A stretch of 64,000 bases of DNA from Streptomyces cirratus. Lineage in GTDB: Bacteria > Actinomycetota > Actinomycetes > Streptomycetales > Streptomycetaceae. The notes below the pieces were generated by a model that did no database searches, was not told the origin of the DNA, and saw only the letters and a program-made list of their open reading frames with translations. The stretch covers positions 269,407 to 333,406 of the forward strand of contig NZ_BMVP01000006.1 in NCBI RefSeq assembly GCF_014650775.1, written 5' to 3'. The position numbers were made by a program, and so were the translations under genes. Of the stretch, positions 51,426 through 59,960 are shown one piece after another (the stretch's first letter is position 1; every line of letters starts with the position of its first letter).

Positions 51426-53198
51426 CTAACCGTCCGCGCGGGCCGCCGCCAGCAGCTCCTCGGCGTGTGCGCGCGCGGTCTCGGAGTCCTCCTGGCCGGC
51501 CAGCATCCGCGACAGTTCGCGGACCCGGTCCTCGCCCTCCAGCACCGTGACCCCGCTGCGCGTCACCGATCCGTCGACGGTCTTCTCCACCAGCAGTTGC
51601 CGGTCAGCGAAGGCCGCCACCTGGGGCAGGTGGGTGACGACGACGACCTGCGCCGAGCGGGCCAGCTTCGCGAGCCGGCGCCCGACCTCCACGGCCGCCT
51701 TGCCGCCGACGCCCGCGTCGACCTCGTCGAAGAGGTACGTCGGCACCGGGTCCGACCCGGCGAAGACGACCTCCACCGCCAGCATGACCCGCGACAGCTC
51801 ACCGCCCGAGGCCCCCTTGGCGATCGGCCTGGGCTGCGCGCCCGGGTGGGGGGCCAGCAGCAGCTCCACCTCGTCGGCGCCCGCGGGACCGTACGCGACG
51901 GGCCGGCCGTCGACCTCCACCGCGTCCCCGTCGGCGGCGACCTCGCTCTGGCGGATGTCGAAGGTGACCCGGGCGTGCGGCATCGCCAGCGAGGCCAGCT
52001 CGGCCGTGACGTCGGACGCGAACCGCGAGGCCGCCTCCACTCGGGCATCCGTCAACGCCTGTGCCAGCTGCGAGAGTTCGGACCGCAGCCCGTCCCGCTC
52101 CACGGTCAGCTCCGCGATCCGCCCGTCGTCGCCGTCCAGTTCCAGCAGCCGCGCGGAGCCCTGCTGGGCCCACTGGAGGACGGCGTCGATGGAGTCCCCG
52201 TACTTGCGGGTGAGCTGGGTGAGGGCCGCCCGGCGTTCCTCCACCGCGGCCAGCCTCAGCGGGTCGGCGTCGAGGTCGTCGGCGTACCCGGCGAGTTCCC
52301 CGGCCACGTCGGCCAGCAGGATGCCCAGCTCCCCGATGCGCTCCGCGAGCGCGCCCAGCGCCGGGTCGTGGGCCCGTACGGACTCCAGCGCCCGGTGCGC
52401 GCCCGCGACGAGCGTGTTGGCGTCGATGCCCTCCGGGTCCTCCGGATTGCCCGCGAGGGCGGCGTGGGCGGCCTGCGCCGCCGAGGCGAGGGATTCGGCG
52501 TGGCCCAGCCGCTCGGCCTCGGCCGCCAGTTCGGCGTCCTCGCCGGGCAGGGGTTCGACGGCCGCGATCTCGTCCAGTCCGAACCGCAGCAGGTCCGCCT
52601 CCTGGGCGCGTTCCCGGGCCCGGGTGGTGATCTCCTCCAGTTCGGCGGCGACCGCGCGCAGCCGCCGGTAGGCGCCGGTGTACTTCTCCAGCGGGACGGC
52701 GACCGCGTCCCCGGCGTACCGGTCGAGCGCCTGGCGCTGGCGGGCCGGGCGCAGCAGTCCCTGCTGGTCGGTCTGTCCGTGGACGGCGACGAGATCGTCG
52801 GCGAGTTCGGCGAGCAGTCCGACGGGTACGGAGCGGCCGCCGACGTGGGCGCGCGAGCGTCCCTCGGCGGAGATGGTCCGGCTGATCAGCAGGGCGCCGT
52901 CGTCGAGCTCCGCCCCCGCCTCCTCGGCCCGCAGGGCGGCGGAGGCGCCGGCCGGCAGCACGACGCGGCCCTCGACCACGGCCGCCTTGGACCCGATCCG
53001 TACCAGGGCCGGGTCGGCGCGACCGCCGAGCAGCAGCCCGAGGCTGGTGACGACCATCGTCTTGCCCGCGCCGGTCTCGCCGGTCACCGCGGTGAAACCG
53101 GGCGACAGCTCGACCACCGCGTCGTCGATGACCCCGAGCGACCGTATCCGCATCTCCTCAAGCACGGGACGACGATACCGAGGTTTCAGCGGTGCCAT
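51426..53198 (-). CDS. recN: DNA repair ATPase RecN
   Basis: This SMC-like protein of 590 residues has the N-terminal Walker A GETGAGKTMV, long central helices forming a coiled coil, and the C-terminal KGASGGELSR signature followed by YLFDEVDAGVGG. It acts early in double-strand-break repair. ATG at 53198 has GGAGG ten bases upstream. GTG at 53165, where the conserved LEEMRIRSLGVIDDA begins, is the alternative and would match family N-termini better. NAD kinase and tlyA lie upstream on the same strand, the order seen in many actinobacteria. Confidence 0.96.
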   Translation of the reverse strand: MAPLKPRYRRPVLEEMRIRSLGVIDDAVVELSPGFTAVTGETGAGKTMVVTSLGLLLGGRADPALVRIGSKAAVVEGRVVLPAGASAALRAEEAGAELDDGALLISRTISAEGRSRAHVGGRSVPVGLLAELADDLVAVHGQTDQQGLLRPARQRQALDRYAGDAVAVPLEKYTGAYRRLRAVAAELEEITTRARERAQEADLLRFGLDEIAAVEPLPGEDAELAAEAERLGHAESLASAAQAAHAALAGNPEDPEGIDANTLVAGAHRALESVRAHDPALGALAERIGELGILLADVAGELAGYADDLDADPLRLAAVEERRAALTQLTRKYGDSIDAVLQWAQQGSARLLELDGDDGRIAELTVERDGLRSELSQLAQALTDARVEAASRFASDVTAELASLAMPHARVTFDIRQSEVAADGDAVEVDGRPVAYGPAGADEVELLLAPHPGAQPRPIAKGASGGELSRVMLAVEVVFAGSDPVPTYLFDEVDAGVGGKAAVEVGRRLAKLARSAQVVVVTHLPQVAAFADRQLLVEKTVDGSVTRSGVTVLEGEDRVRELSRMLAGQEDSETARAHAEELLAAARADG

Positions 53199-53250
53199 GC
53201 GACGTCACCCTCCGGGAGTTTCCCGAACGGACGTGCTAATAACGCCGCCG

Positions 53251-53310
53251 GGCAGGTCCTGACGCGGCAAGTCCTGACGCGGCAGGTCCTGACACGGCGG
53301 GTCCTAGTGC
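53251..53310. repeat. Four tandem 15-bp units at the NAD kinase 3' end
   Basis: GGCAGGTCCTGACGC and three variants run at 53251, 53266, 53281 and 53296. The NAD kinase stop codon (TAG on the minus strand, 53304-53306) lies in the last unit. Confidence 0.85.
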
Positions 53311-54290
53311 GGCGCCCCGCGCCACCCCGAGACGGGCAGGGCGAACTTCGCCACCAGCCGGTCGGTGAAGGACGCGTGGTGCAGCCGGGCGAGCCGCACG
53401 GGCACCGTCCCGCGCCGCACCTCCACCCGCGCCCCGGACGGCAGCTCCAGCGTGCGCCGTCCGTCACACCACAGCACCCCGTGCGGAGTCCCGGGCTGCA
53501 CCTCCACCGCCAGCACCGAGTTCGGCGAGGTCACCAGTGGCTTCGCGAACAGCGCGTGCGCGCTGATCGGCACCATCAGCAGCGCCTCCACCTCCGGCCA
53601 CACCACCGGCCCGCCCGCCGAGAACGCGTACGCCGTCGAGCCCGTCGGCGTCGCGCAGACGATCCCGTCGCAGCCGAAACCCGACACCGGGCGCCCGTCG
53701 ATCTCCAGGACCACCTCCAGCATCCGCTCCGGGGACACCTTCTGGACGGCGGCCTCGTTCAGCGCCCAGTCCCGGTGGAGCACGTCACCGTTGGTCCGCA
53801 CCAGCACGTCGAGGGTCATCCGCTCCTCGACCTCGTACGCGCGCGTCACCACCCGGTCCACGACCTTGTCCAGGTCGTCCCGCTCCGCCTCGGCGAGGAA
53901 CCCCACCCGGCCCAGGTTGACGCCCAGCATCGGCACCCCCGAGCCGCGCGCGAACTCCGCACCGCGCAGCAAGGTTCCGTCGCCGCCCAGCACGATGAGC
54001 AGCTCGCAGCCCTCCAGGGCCTCGGGCGTGGCCTCGGCGACCAGCTCCACTCCGGGCGCCAGCGGCAGGTCCACCGCCTCGTCGGCGAGGACCCGTACGC
54101 CCAGCCCCGACTTGAGCAGCCCCTGCACGACGAGTTCGGCGCTGCGGATGGCCGCCGGCCGTCCCGTGTGCGCGACGAGGAAGACGGTCCGCCCCGCGGT
54201 CGAATCCGTCGTGCCCGCTCCCGGCGCCCCCGCTTCCGCCGTCCCCGTTCCTGACGTTCCCGCTTCTGACGTTCCCGCTGCATCGGTCAC
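53304..54290 (-). CDS. nadK: NAD kinase
   Basis: This 328-residue enzyme has the family signature LGGDGTLLRGAEFARGS, then GVNLGRVGFLAEAE, NEAAVQK and CATPTGSTAYAFSAGGPVV. It phosphorylates NAD to NADP. The first 30 residues are a low-complexity Ala/Gly/Thr/Glu stretch from short DNA repeats. GTG at 54290 overlaps the tlyA stop (GTGA), so tlyA and nadK are coupled. It lies 106 bases upstream of recN. Confidence 0.96.
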   Translation of the reverse strand: MTDAAGTSEAGTSGTGTAEAGAPGAGTTDSTAGRTVFLVAHTGRPAAIRSAELVVQGLLKSGLGVRVLADEAVDLPLAPGVELVAEATPEALEGCELLIVLGGDGTLLRGAEFARGSGVPMLGVNLGRVGFLAEAERDDLDKVVDRVVTRAYEVEERMTLDVLVRTNGDVLHRDWALNEAAVQKVSPERMLEVVLEIDGRPVSGFGCDGIVCATPTGSTAYAFSAGGPVVWPEVEALLMVPISAHALFAKPLVTSPNSVLAVEVQPGTPHGVLWCDGRRTLELPSGARVEVRRGTVPVRLARLHHASFTDRLVAKFALPVSGWRGAPH

Positions 54291-55102
54291 TGCGGCCCCT
54301 CCGCCACTGCACGATCGACATCCCCCGGGTCGAGTGCCGGTGCGCCCGCCCGCAGCCACAGAAAGTACTCGACGTTGCCCGACGGCCCGGGCAGCGGGCT
54401 CGCGGTCACCCCGAGCACCCCCAGCCCCAGCTTCCAGGCCTGCGCCGCGACGTCCCGTACGGCTTCGGCGCGCAGCTCGGGGCTGCGCACCACTCCGCCG
54501 CTGCCGAGGCGGTCCTTGCCGACCTCGAACTGCGGCTTGACCATCAGCACCAGGTCCGCGCCGGGCGCGCAGCACCGTACGAGCGCGGGCAGCACCAGGC
54601 CGATGGAGATGAAGGACAGGTCACCGACGACCAGGTCCACGGGAACCCCGTCGAGCAGCTCGACGGTCAGCTCCCGGACGTTGGTGCGGTCCTTGACGGT
54701 GACCCGGTCGTCGCTCTGCAGGGACCAGGCGAGCTGCCCGTAGCCCACGTCCACGGCCATGACGTGGTCGACCCCGGCGCGCAGCAGCACGTCCGTGAAG
54801 CCGCCGGTGGAGGCGCCGGCGTCCAGCGCCCGGCGGCCCTCGACCACCAGGCCCTGCGGCCGGAAGGCCGCGAGGGCACCGGCCAGTTTGTGGCCGCCCC
54901 GGGAGACGTAGTCGGGGTCGCTGTCGTCCTTGAGGACGACGAGGGCGGCGCTGGTCTCGACCTGGGTGGCCGCCTTGGTGGCGGTGGTGCCCCCCACGGT
55001 CACCCGGCCCGCGGCGATCAGCTGGGCCGCGTGCTCCCGCGAGCGGGCCATGCTGCGGCGTACCAGTTCGGCGTCCAGGCGGCGGCGTGCCACTCCTGCC
55101 AC
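54287..55102 (-). CDS. tlyA: TlyA-family rRNA 2'-O-methyltransferase
   Basis: This 271-residue protein has an N-terminal S4 RNA-binding domain (RRRLDAELVRRSMARSREHA) and a FtsJ/RrmJ-type SAM domain (ALDAGASTGGFTDVLLRAG, VVGDLSFISIGLVLP). Homologues methylate cytidines in 16S and 23S rRNA, and their loss gives capreomycin resistance in mycobacteria. Length is typical. The start is GTG. It is translationally coupled to NAD kinase downstream and follows a small unknown gene by seven bases. Confidence 0.95.
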   Translation of the reverse strand: MAGVARRRLDAELVRRSMARSREHAAQLIAAGRVTVGGTTATKAATQVETSAALVVLKDDSDPDYVSRGGHKLAGALAAFRPQGLVVEGRRALDAGASTGGFTDVLLRAGVDHVMAVDVGYGQLAWSLQSDDRVTVKDRTNVRELTVELLDGVPVDLVVGDLSFISIGLVLPALVRCCAPGADLVLMVKPQFEVGKDRLGSGGVVRSPELRAEAVRDVAAQAWKLGLGVLGVTASPLPGPSGNVEYFLWLRAGAPALDPGDVDRAVAEGPQ

Positions 55103-55109
55103 GTTCGGT

Positions 55110-55370
55110 TCAGCTCCTGTTTTCGTACGGTCCGGGGACGGGCGGTGCGTCCAGCGCGGTCAGCGCGTCGCGCAACCCCCTGTGCACATCCTCGTACACC
55201 TCGGCGTGTCCGTCCGCCGTGAGGTGGTCGACGGCCGCCAGCCGCTCCAGGAGACCGTCCACCCCGGCGTGGCCGGTGGGGGTGCGTACGACGCCCAGCG
55301 GCGCGGGCCCGGCGGGCTCGGCGGGGGCCCCGGGTACGTCCGCGGCGGCTTGCGGTGCTCGGTCGGTCAT
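55110..55370 (-). CDS. Small conserved protein upstream of tlyA
   Basis: This 86-residue protein has no recognised domain. The C-terminal part (GHAGVDGLLERLAAVDHLTA, then EVYEDVHRGLRDALTALD) forms two amphipathic helices, and the N-terminus is Ala/Pro-rich. A short protein occupies the same position in mycobacteria (Rv1693). It begins the tlyA-nadK-recN run and is divergent from the SCP2 gene by 64 bases. Function is unknown. Confidence 0.75.
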   Translation of the reverse strand: MTDRAPQAAADVPGAPAEPAGPAPLGVVRTPTGHAGVDGLLERLAAVDHLTADGHAEVYEDVHRGLRDALTALDAPPVPGPYENRS

Positions 55371-55434
55371 GCCCCGACGCTACCGCGAAGCGCGCCGCGA
55401 CCACGCATGGCTCTGCGGTACGGTCGGGATCACG

Positions 55435-55782
55435 ATGGCTACCACCGAGGAGTGCCGCGAGGCGCTCGACCGACTCTCAGACAACCTGGCCGGCGCCGAG
55501 GGCGACGTCCGCGGCGCGGTCGCGCTCGACCGGTCCCTCAGCTGCCACATCACCGACCTGGACCAGACGTTCACCGGCCGCCTCGACGGGGGCCGGATCC
55601 GGGTCGACGCCCTCACCCCCGGGCCGCCCGCCGCCAAGGCGGAGATCCGGCTCGCGATGACGGGCGACGACCTGCTCGCGCTGGTCGCGGGCGAGCTGCG
55701 GTTCGCCCGGGCCTGGGCCTCTGGCCGGGTCAGGCTGGAGGCCGGTTTCCGTGACCTGCTCCGCCTGAAAAGCCTGCTCTGA
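55435..55782 (+). CDS. SCP2 sterol-binding-domain protein
   Basis: This 115-residue protein consists of one SCP2-like domain: ALDRSLSCHITDLDQTFTGR, then AEIRLAMTGDDLLALVAGEL and ASGRVRLEAGFRDLLRLKSL. SCP2 folds bind lipids or act as lipid-carrier modules, and sterols are not implied in bacteria. ATG at 55435 gives the full domain. It converges with the siderophore ABC ATPase gene, 15 bases away. No partner enzyme is adjacent. Confidence 0.88.
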   Translation: MATTEECREALDRLSDNLAGAEGDVRGAVALDRSLSCHITDLDQTFTGRLDGGRIRVDALTPGPPAAKAEIRLAMTGDDLLALVAGELRFARAWASGRVRLEAGFRDLLRLKSLL

Positions 55783-55797
55783 GCCCCGGCACCCGGC

Positions 55798-56628
55798 TCA
55801 GGCGGCCAGCCCCGTACGGGCCTTGCGGGCGGCCGGGATCACCAGGGGCGTACCGGTCTCCGGGTCTTGGATGATCTGGCAGCGCAGCCCGAACACCTCC
55901 TCCACCAGCTCGGCGGTGACCACCTCGGCGGGCGGACCCTCGGCCACGACGACCCCGCCGCGCAGCGCGATGAGGTGCGTGGCGTAGCGGGCGGCGTGGT
56001 TGAGGTCGTGGAGCACCGCGACCAGCGTCCGGCCCTGGTTCTCGTGCAGCTCGGCGCACAGGTCCAGGACGTCGAGCTGGTGCTGGATGTCCAGGTAGGT
56101 GGTCGGCTCGTCCAGCAGCAGCAGCGGGGTCTGCTGTGCCAGCGCCATCGCGATCCACACGCGCTGGCGCTGCCCGCCCGACAGCTCGTCCACCGCCCGG
56201 CCGGACAGCTCCGCGACACCGGTCGCGGCCATCGACTCGGCGACGACCTGCTCGTCGTGCTGCGACCACTGCCGCAGCAGCCCCTGGTGCGGGTAGCGGC
56301 CGCGCGAGACGAGGTCGGCGACGGTGATGCCGTCGGGCGCGATCGAGGACTGCGGGAGCAGCCCGAGGGTCTTGGCCACCTTCTTCGCCGGCATCGAGGC
56401 GATGGCCTGGCCGTCCAGCAGGACCTGCCCGGCCGACGGTTTCAGCATCCGCGACAGGGCGCGCAGCAGCGTGGACTTGCCGCAGGCATTGGGGCCGACG
56501 ATCACCGTGAAGGAGTTGTCGGGGATCTCCACCGAGAGGTCCTCGGCGATGACCCGCTGGTCGTAGCCGAGGGTCACGTTCCGCGCGGTCAGCCGCTGCT
56601 GCACTTGCCCACTCCTTGAGTCGCTCAT
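55798..56628 (-). CDS. Iron-siderophore ABC transporter ATPase
   Basis: This 276-residue ATPase is of the FecE/FhuC type. It has Walker A GPNACGKST, a Q-loop in LGLLPQSS, the signature LSGGQRQRVWIAMALAQ and Walker B LLLLDEPTTYLD, followed by the switch His in AVLHDLNHAARY. It energises uptake of ferric siderophores with the two upstream permeases. ATG at 56628 overlaps the stop of the preceding permease (ATGA). It is the last gene of the operon. Confidence 0.95.
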   Translation of the reverse strand: MSDSRSGQVQQRLTARNVTLGYDQRVIAEDLSVEIPDNSFTVIVGPNACGKSTLLRALSRMLKPSAGQVLLDGQAIASMPAKKVAKTLGLLPQSSIAPDGITVADLVSRGRYPHQGLLRQWSQHDEQVVAESMAATGVAELSGRAVDELSGGQRQRVWIAMALAQQTPLLLLDEPTTYLDIQHQLDVLDLCAELHENQGRTLVAVLHDLNHAARYATHLIALRGGVVVAEGPPAEVVTAELVEEVFGLRCQIIQDPETGTPLVIPAARKARTGLAA

Positions 56629-57701
56629 ATACGTCCCGCCTTGCGTTCGCTGACGAGCAGCCAGAGCAGGTAGACCCCGCCGACCAGCCCGGTCACCACG
56701 CCCACCGGCAGCTGGTCCGCCCCGAAGGCCCGCTGCGAGGCCCAGTCCGACACCAGCAGCAGCACGGAGCCCATCAGCGCGCCGGCGAGCAGGTTCGGCC
56801 CGCTGGAGCGGGTCAGGCGCCGGGCCAGCTGGGGCGCGGCCAGCGCGACGAAGCTGATCGGGCCGGCCGCGGCGGAGGCCGCCGTGGTCAGTACGATCGC
56901 CGCCGCCATCAGCAGCATCCGGGTCCGCTCCACGCCGACGCCCAGGGCGTACGCGGCGTCGTCGCCCATCTCCATCATCCGCAGCGCCCTGCCCTGCCCG
57001 AGGACGAGCGGGAACACCACCGCGCACGTCGCCAGCAGCGGCCACACCTGCGACCAGTCCCGGCCGGCCAGCGAGCCGGTCAGCCAGACCATCGCCCGGG
57101 TCGCGTCGACGAGTTTCGCCTTGGTCAGCAGGTACTGGATGAGGGCGAGGAGCATCGCGCTGGCCCCGATGCCGACGAGCACGAGCCGGTAGCCGTGGAT
57201 GCCCTGCCTGTACGCGACGAGGTACACGGCGGCGCCCGTCAGCAGGCCGCCGGCCACCGCCCCCGCCGCAACCGCGGCGGAGCCGCCCTGGAAGAGGGTG
57301 ATGACGGCGAGCGCGCCGACCGCCGACCCGTAGCTGAACCCCAGCAGGTCGGGGGAGCCCAGCGGGTTGCGGGACACGGACTGGAAGACGGCGCCGGCCA
57401 TCCCGAGCGCCGCCCCGACGAGCACGGCGACCAGCACCCTGGGCAGCCGCAGGTCGTTGACGATGAAGTCGTCGGCGGGGCTGCCCTCGCCCAGCAGGGT
57501 CCGCACCACGTCCCAGGGCGCGATCTCGAAGTCGCCGGTGCCGATCAGCACGATCGCCATGACCAGCGCCACGGCCGCCAGCAGCAGCCCGGCGACCAGG
57601 GCGCGCGGCTCGAGCCGCAGCGCGGTCCCGCCGGGCCCGCGCAGCACCCGCGACCGGCTCGCCGTCGACCCGTCCGGCTTCGCGTTCGTCGTCTGCGTCA
57701 C
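56625..57701 (-). CDS. FecCD-type siderophore ABC permease (second subunit)
   Basis: This 358-residue membrane protein has about ten helices and the FecCD signatures RLPRVLVAVLVGAALGMAGA, RNPLGSPDLLGFSYGS and GPISFVALAAPQLARRL, the last being the ATPase-coupling loop. It forms the channel together with the other permease. GTG at 57701 overlaps that gene's stop (GTGA). Translation is coupled on both sides. Confidence 0.95.
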   Translation of the reverse strand: MTQTTNAKPDGSTASRSRVLRGPGGTALRLEPRALVAGLLLAAVALVMAIVLIGTGDFEIAPWDVVRTLLGEGSPADDFIVNDLRLPRVLVAVLVGAALGMAGAVFQSVSRNPLGSPDLLGFSYGSAVGALAVITLFQGGSAAVAAGAVAGGLLTGAAVYLVAYRQGIHGYRLVLVGIGASAMLLALIQYLLTKAKLVDATRAMVWLTGSLAGRDWSQVWPLLATCAVVFPLVLGQGRALRMMEMGDDAAYALGVGVERTRMLLMAAAIVLTTAASAAAGPISFVALAAPQLARRLTRSSGPNLLAGALMGSVLLLVSDWASQRAFGADQLPVGVVTGLVGGVYLLWLLVSERKAGRI

Positions 57702-58744
57702 AGCTGGGCCATCCTCTTGCGCCGGACGAGGTAGATGAAGACCGGGCCGCCGACGAGCGCGGTGACGATGCCGACCTGTAGCTCGGCCGGGCGGGTGACG
57801 ACCCGTCCGATGACGTCGGCGCCCAGCAGCAGTACGGGGGACAGCACTGCGGAATAGGCCAGGACCCAGCGCATGTCCGGGCCGGTGATCAGCCGCACCA
57901 GGTGCGGGACCATCAGCCCGATGAAGGTGATCGGCCCGCAGGCGGCGGTCGCCGCCCCGCACAGCAGGGTGATGGCGGCCATCGCGCCGATCCGGGTCCA
58001 CGTCAGGTTCGCGCCGAGCGCCCGAGCGGTGTCGTCACCCATCGCCATGGCGTTGAGCGGCCGGCCGAGCGAAAACGCCATCACCGCACCGACCAGCAGG
58101 AACGGGGCGACTTGCCGGACGGTGTCCATGTTGGCCGACGCCAGCGAACCGACCGTCCAGAAGCGGAGCTTGTCCAGGGCCTTGCTGTCCATCAGCTGCA
58201 CGGAGTTGATGTAGCCGACCAGGGCGGCACTGGCCGCCGTACCGGCGAGCGCGAGGCGCACCGGCGTCGCGCTGCGGCTGCCGCCGAGCACGTACACGAC
58301 GACCGAGACGACGCCCGCTCCGAGGAAGGCCCACCACACGAACTCGCCGAGCGTGGAGGCGCCGAGGAAGCTGATCGCCGAGACGACGGCGGCCGCGGCG
58401 CCCGCGTTGACGCCGAGGATGCCGGGTTCGGCGAGCGGGTTGCGGGTCAGCGCCTGCATCACCGCGCCCGACAGTCCGAGGCCGAGACCCACCAGCACGC
58501 CGAGCAGGGTCCGCGGGACCCGCAGGTCGCGCACCACCACGTCGCCCGGGGTGCCCGCGTAGTGGAACAGGCCGTGCCAGACCTGGTCGAGGGGCATCTG
58601 CCTGGCGCCCACGGCGATGCTCGCCACCGCGACCGCGGCCAGCACCGCGAGCGCGGCCAACAGGCCGACGGCACGGGCGCCCTGGCGGGCACGGGAGGCG
58701 ACGACGGGCGCGGCGCTCACTTCGGGGGGACTCTCGACCAACAC
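57698..58744 (-). CDS. FecCD-type siderophore ABC permease (first subunit)
   Basis: This 348-residue membrane protein has the FecCD pattern: LRVPRTLLGVLVGLGLGLSG, RNPLAEPGILGVNAGA and GPITFIGLMVPHLVRLI. It is the first gene of the importer operon. GTG at 58744 begins only five bases after the iron box and has no ribosome site, so the transcript may be leaderless. No substrate-binding lipoprotein gene is present on either side in this window. Confidence 0.92.
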   Translation of the reverse strand: MLVESPPEVSAAPVVASRARQGARAVGLLAALAVLAAVAVASIAVGARQMPLDQVWHGLFHYAGTPGDVVVRDLRVPRTLLGVLVGLGLGLSGAVMQALTRNPLAEPGILGVNAGAAAAVVSAISFLGASTLGEFVWWAFLGAGVVSVVVYVLGGSRSATPVRLALAGTAASAALVGYINSVQLMDSKALDKLRFWTVGSLASANMDTVRQVAPFLLVGAVMAFSLGRPLNAMAMGDDTARALGANLTWTRIGAMAAITLLCGAATAACGPITFIGLMVPHLVRLITGPDMRWVLAYSAVLSPVLLLGADVIGRVVTRPAELQVGIVTALVGGPVFIYLVRRKRMAQL

Positions 58745-58749
58745 GCAAG

Positions 58750-58768
58750 TTAGGTTAGCCTATCCTGC
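58750..58768. promoter_or_regulatory. Iron box (DmdR/DtxR-type operator)
   Basis: TTAGGTTAGCCTATCCTGC closely follows the TTAGGTTAGGCTAACCTAA consensus of DtxR-family regulators. It lies immediately upstream of the permease operon. A TAACCT -10-like hexamer on the minus strand lies within it, seven bases from the GTG. Confidence 0.85.
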
Positions 58769-58805
58769 ACGACTGGGAAGCCGCCGGTCAGGGCCCGGGT
58801 ACGGC

Positions 58806-59840
58806 CTACAACCCCAGCCGCGCCAGCGCCTTCCCCGCGTCCAGCGCCGAAGAACCCTCCCCCGCCGCCGTCCAGGCCGCCGCACACAGCGCCCGAAGCC
58901 CGTCCAAGGGGTCACCGTCCTCCCCGCGCACAGCGAGTGCGCCGTCCATCGCCACTGCCGTCCACGCACCGCAGCGGAACCCGTCCCCGGCCGCCACCAC
59001 CTCCGGCTGCCCGGTCAACAGCCCCCGCAGATCCCGGTCCACGTACGTCGGCCGGTGCTTCGGCTCGGCCCGCAGCAGCTGCGCCGCGTCCGTCACCCCG
59101 GTCAGCACCAGCAGCGAATCCACCTCCCCGTTGAACGCCCCCTCGATGTCGGTGTCCAGCCGGTCCCCCACCACCAGCGGCCGCTGCGCCCCCGTCCGAA
59201 GGACCGTCTCCCGGTGCATCGGCGGCAGCGGCTTGCCCGCCACCTGCGGCTCCGCACCCGTGGCGATCCGTACCACCTCCACGGCGGCCCCGTTGCCCGG
59301 CGCGATCCCGCGCGCGCCCGGGATCGTCAGGTCCGTGTTCGAGGCGTACCAGGGCACCCCGCGGCTGACCGCGTACGAGGCCTCCGCGAACCGCCCCCAC
59401 GCCAGGTCCGGGCCCCCGTACCCCTGCACGACCGCCGCCAGGTCCTCCTCGTCGGCCGACTCCACCGGCACCAGCCCGCGCTCCCGCAGCGCGACCCGCA
59501 GCCCCTCCCCGCCGATCACCAGCACCTTCGACCCCGGCGCCACCTGATCGGCGATCAGCCGCGCCACCGCCTGCGCCGAGGTGATCACCTCGCCCGCCTC
59601 CGTCGGAATGCCCAGCTCGCACAGGTGCTCCGCGACGGCGTCCGGGGTCCGCAACGCGTTGTTGGTGACGTACGCCAGGTGCATGCCATGCGCCCGGGCG
59701 GCCCCCAGCGACTCCACCGCGTGCGCGATGGCCCGGCCGCCGGCGTACACCACCCCGTCCAGGTCCAGCAGGGCCGTGTCGTACGCCTGGTGCAGACTCC
59801 GCTCACTGCCCGCGGGACTGGTCCTGCTCTGCCGGGTCAT
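58806..59840 (-). CDS. HAD-IIA family phosphatase
   Basis: This 344-residue protein has HAD motif I in ALLDLDGVVYAGGRAI, motif II in AYVTNNALRTPD, a C2 cap with GPDLAWGRFAEASYAV, the motif III Lys in GKPLPPM and motif IV in GDRLDTDIEGA. It belongs to the NagD/PNPase-like group that dephosphorylates small phosphoesters. ATG at 59840 has GGGAG upstream. Mycobacteria carry a homologue near tlyA (Rv1692). It is divergent from the DUF1015 gene. Confidence 0.94.
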   Translation of the reverse strand: MTRQSRTSPAGSERSLHQAYDTALLDLDGVVYAGGRAIAHAVESLGAARAHGMHLAYVTNNALRTPDAVAEHLCELGIPTEAGEVITSAQAVARLIADQVAPGSKVLVIGGEGLRVALRERGLVPVESADEEDLAAVVQGYGGPDLAWGRFAEASYAVSRGVPWYASNTDLTIPGARGIAPGNGAAVEVVRIATGAEPQVAGKPLPPMHRETVLRTGAQRPLVVGDRLDTDIEGAFNGEVDSLLVLTGVTDAAQLLRAEPKHRPTYVDRDLRGLLTGQPEVVAAGDGFRCGAWTAVAMDGALAVRGEDGDPLDGLRALCAAAWTAAGEGSSALDAGKALARLGL

Positions 59841-59960
59841 CGTGTCCGCTCCCTGGTCCACTCGGTCGTCGATCGCTTCTGTCCGTACGTGCCCTGCTCT
59901 GCCCTGCTCAGTCGCTCCCCCGATCATCCCGCACCGTGAGACGCGTCTTACCATGCACCA

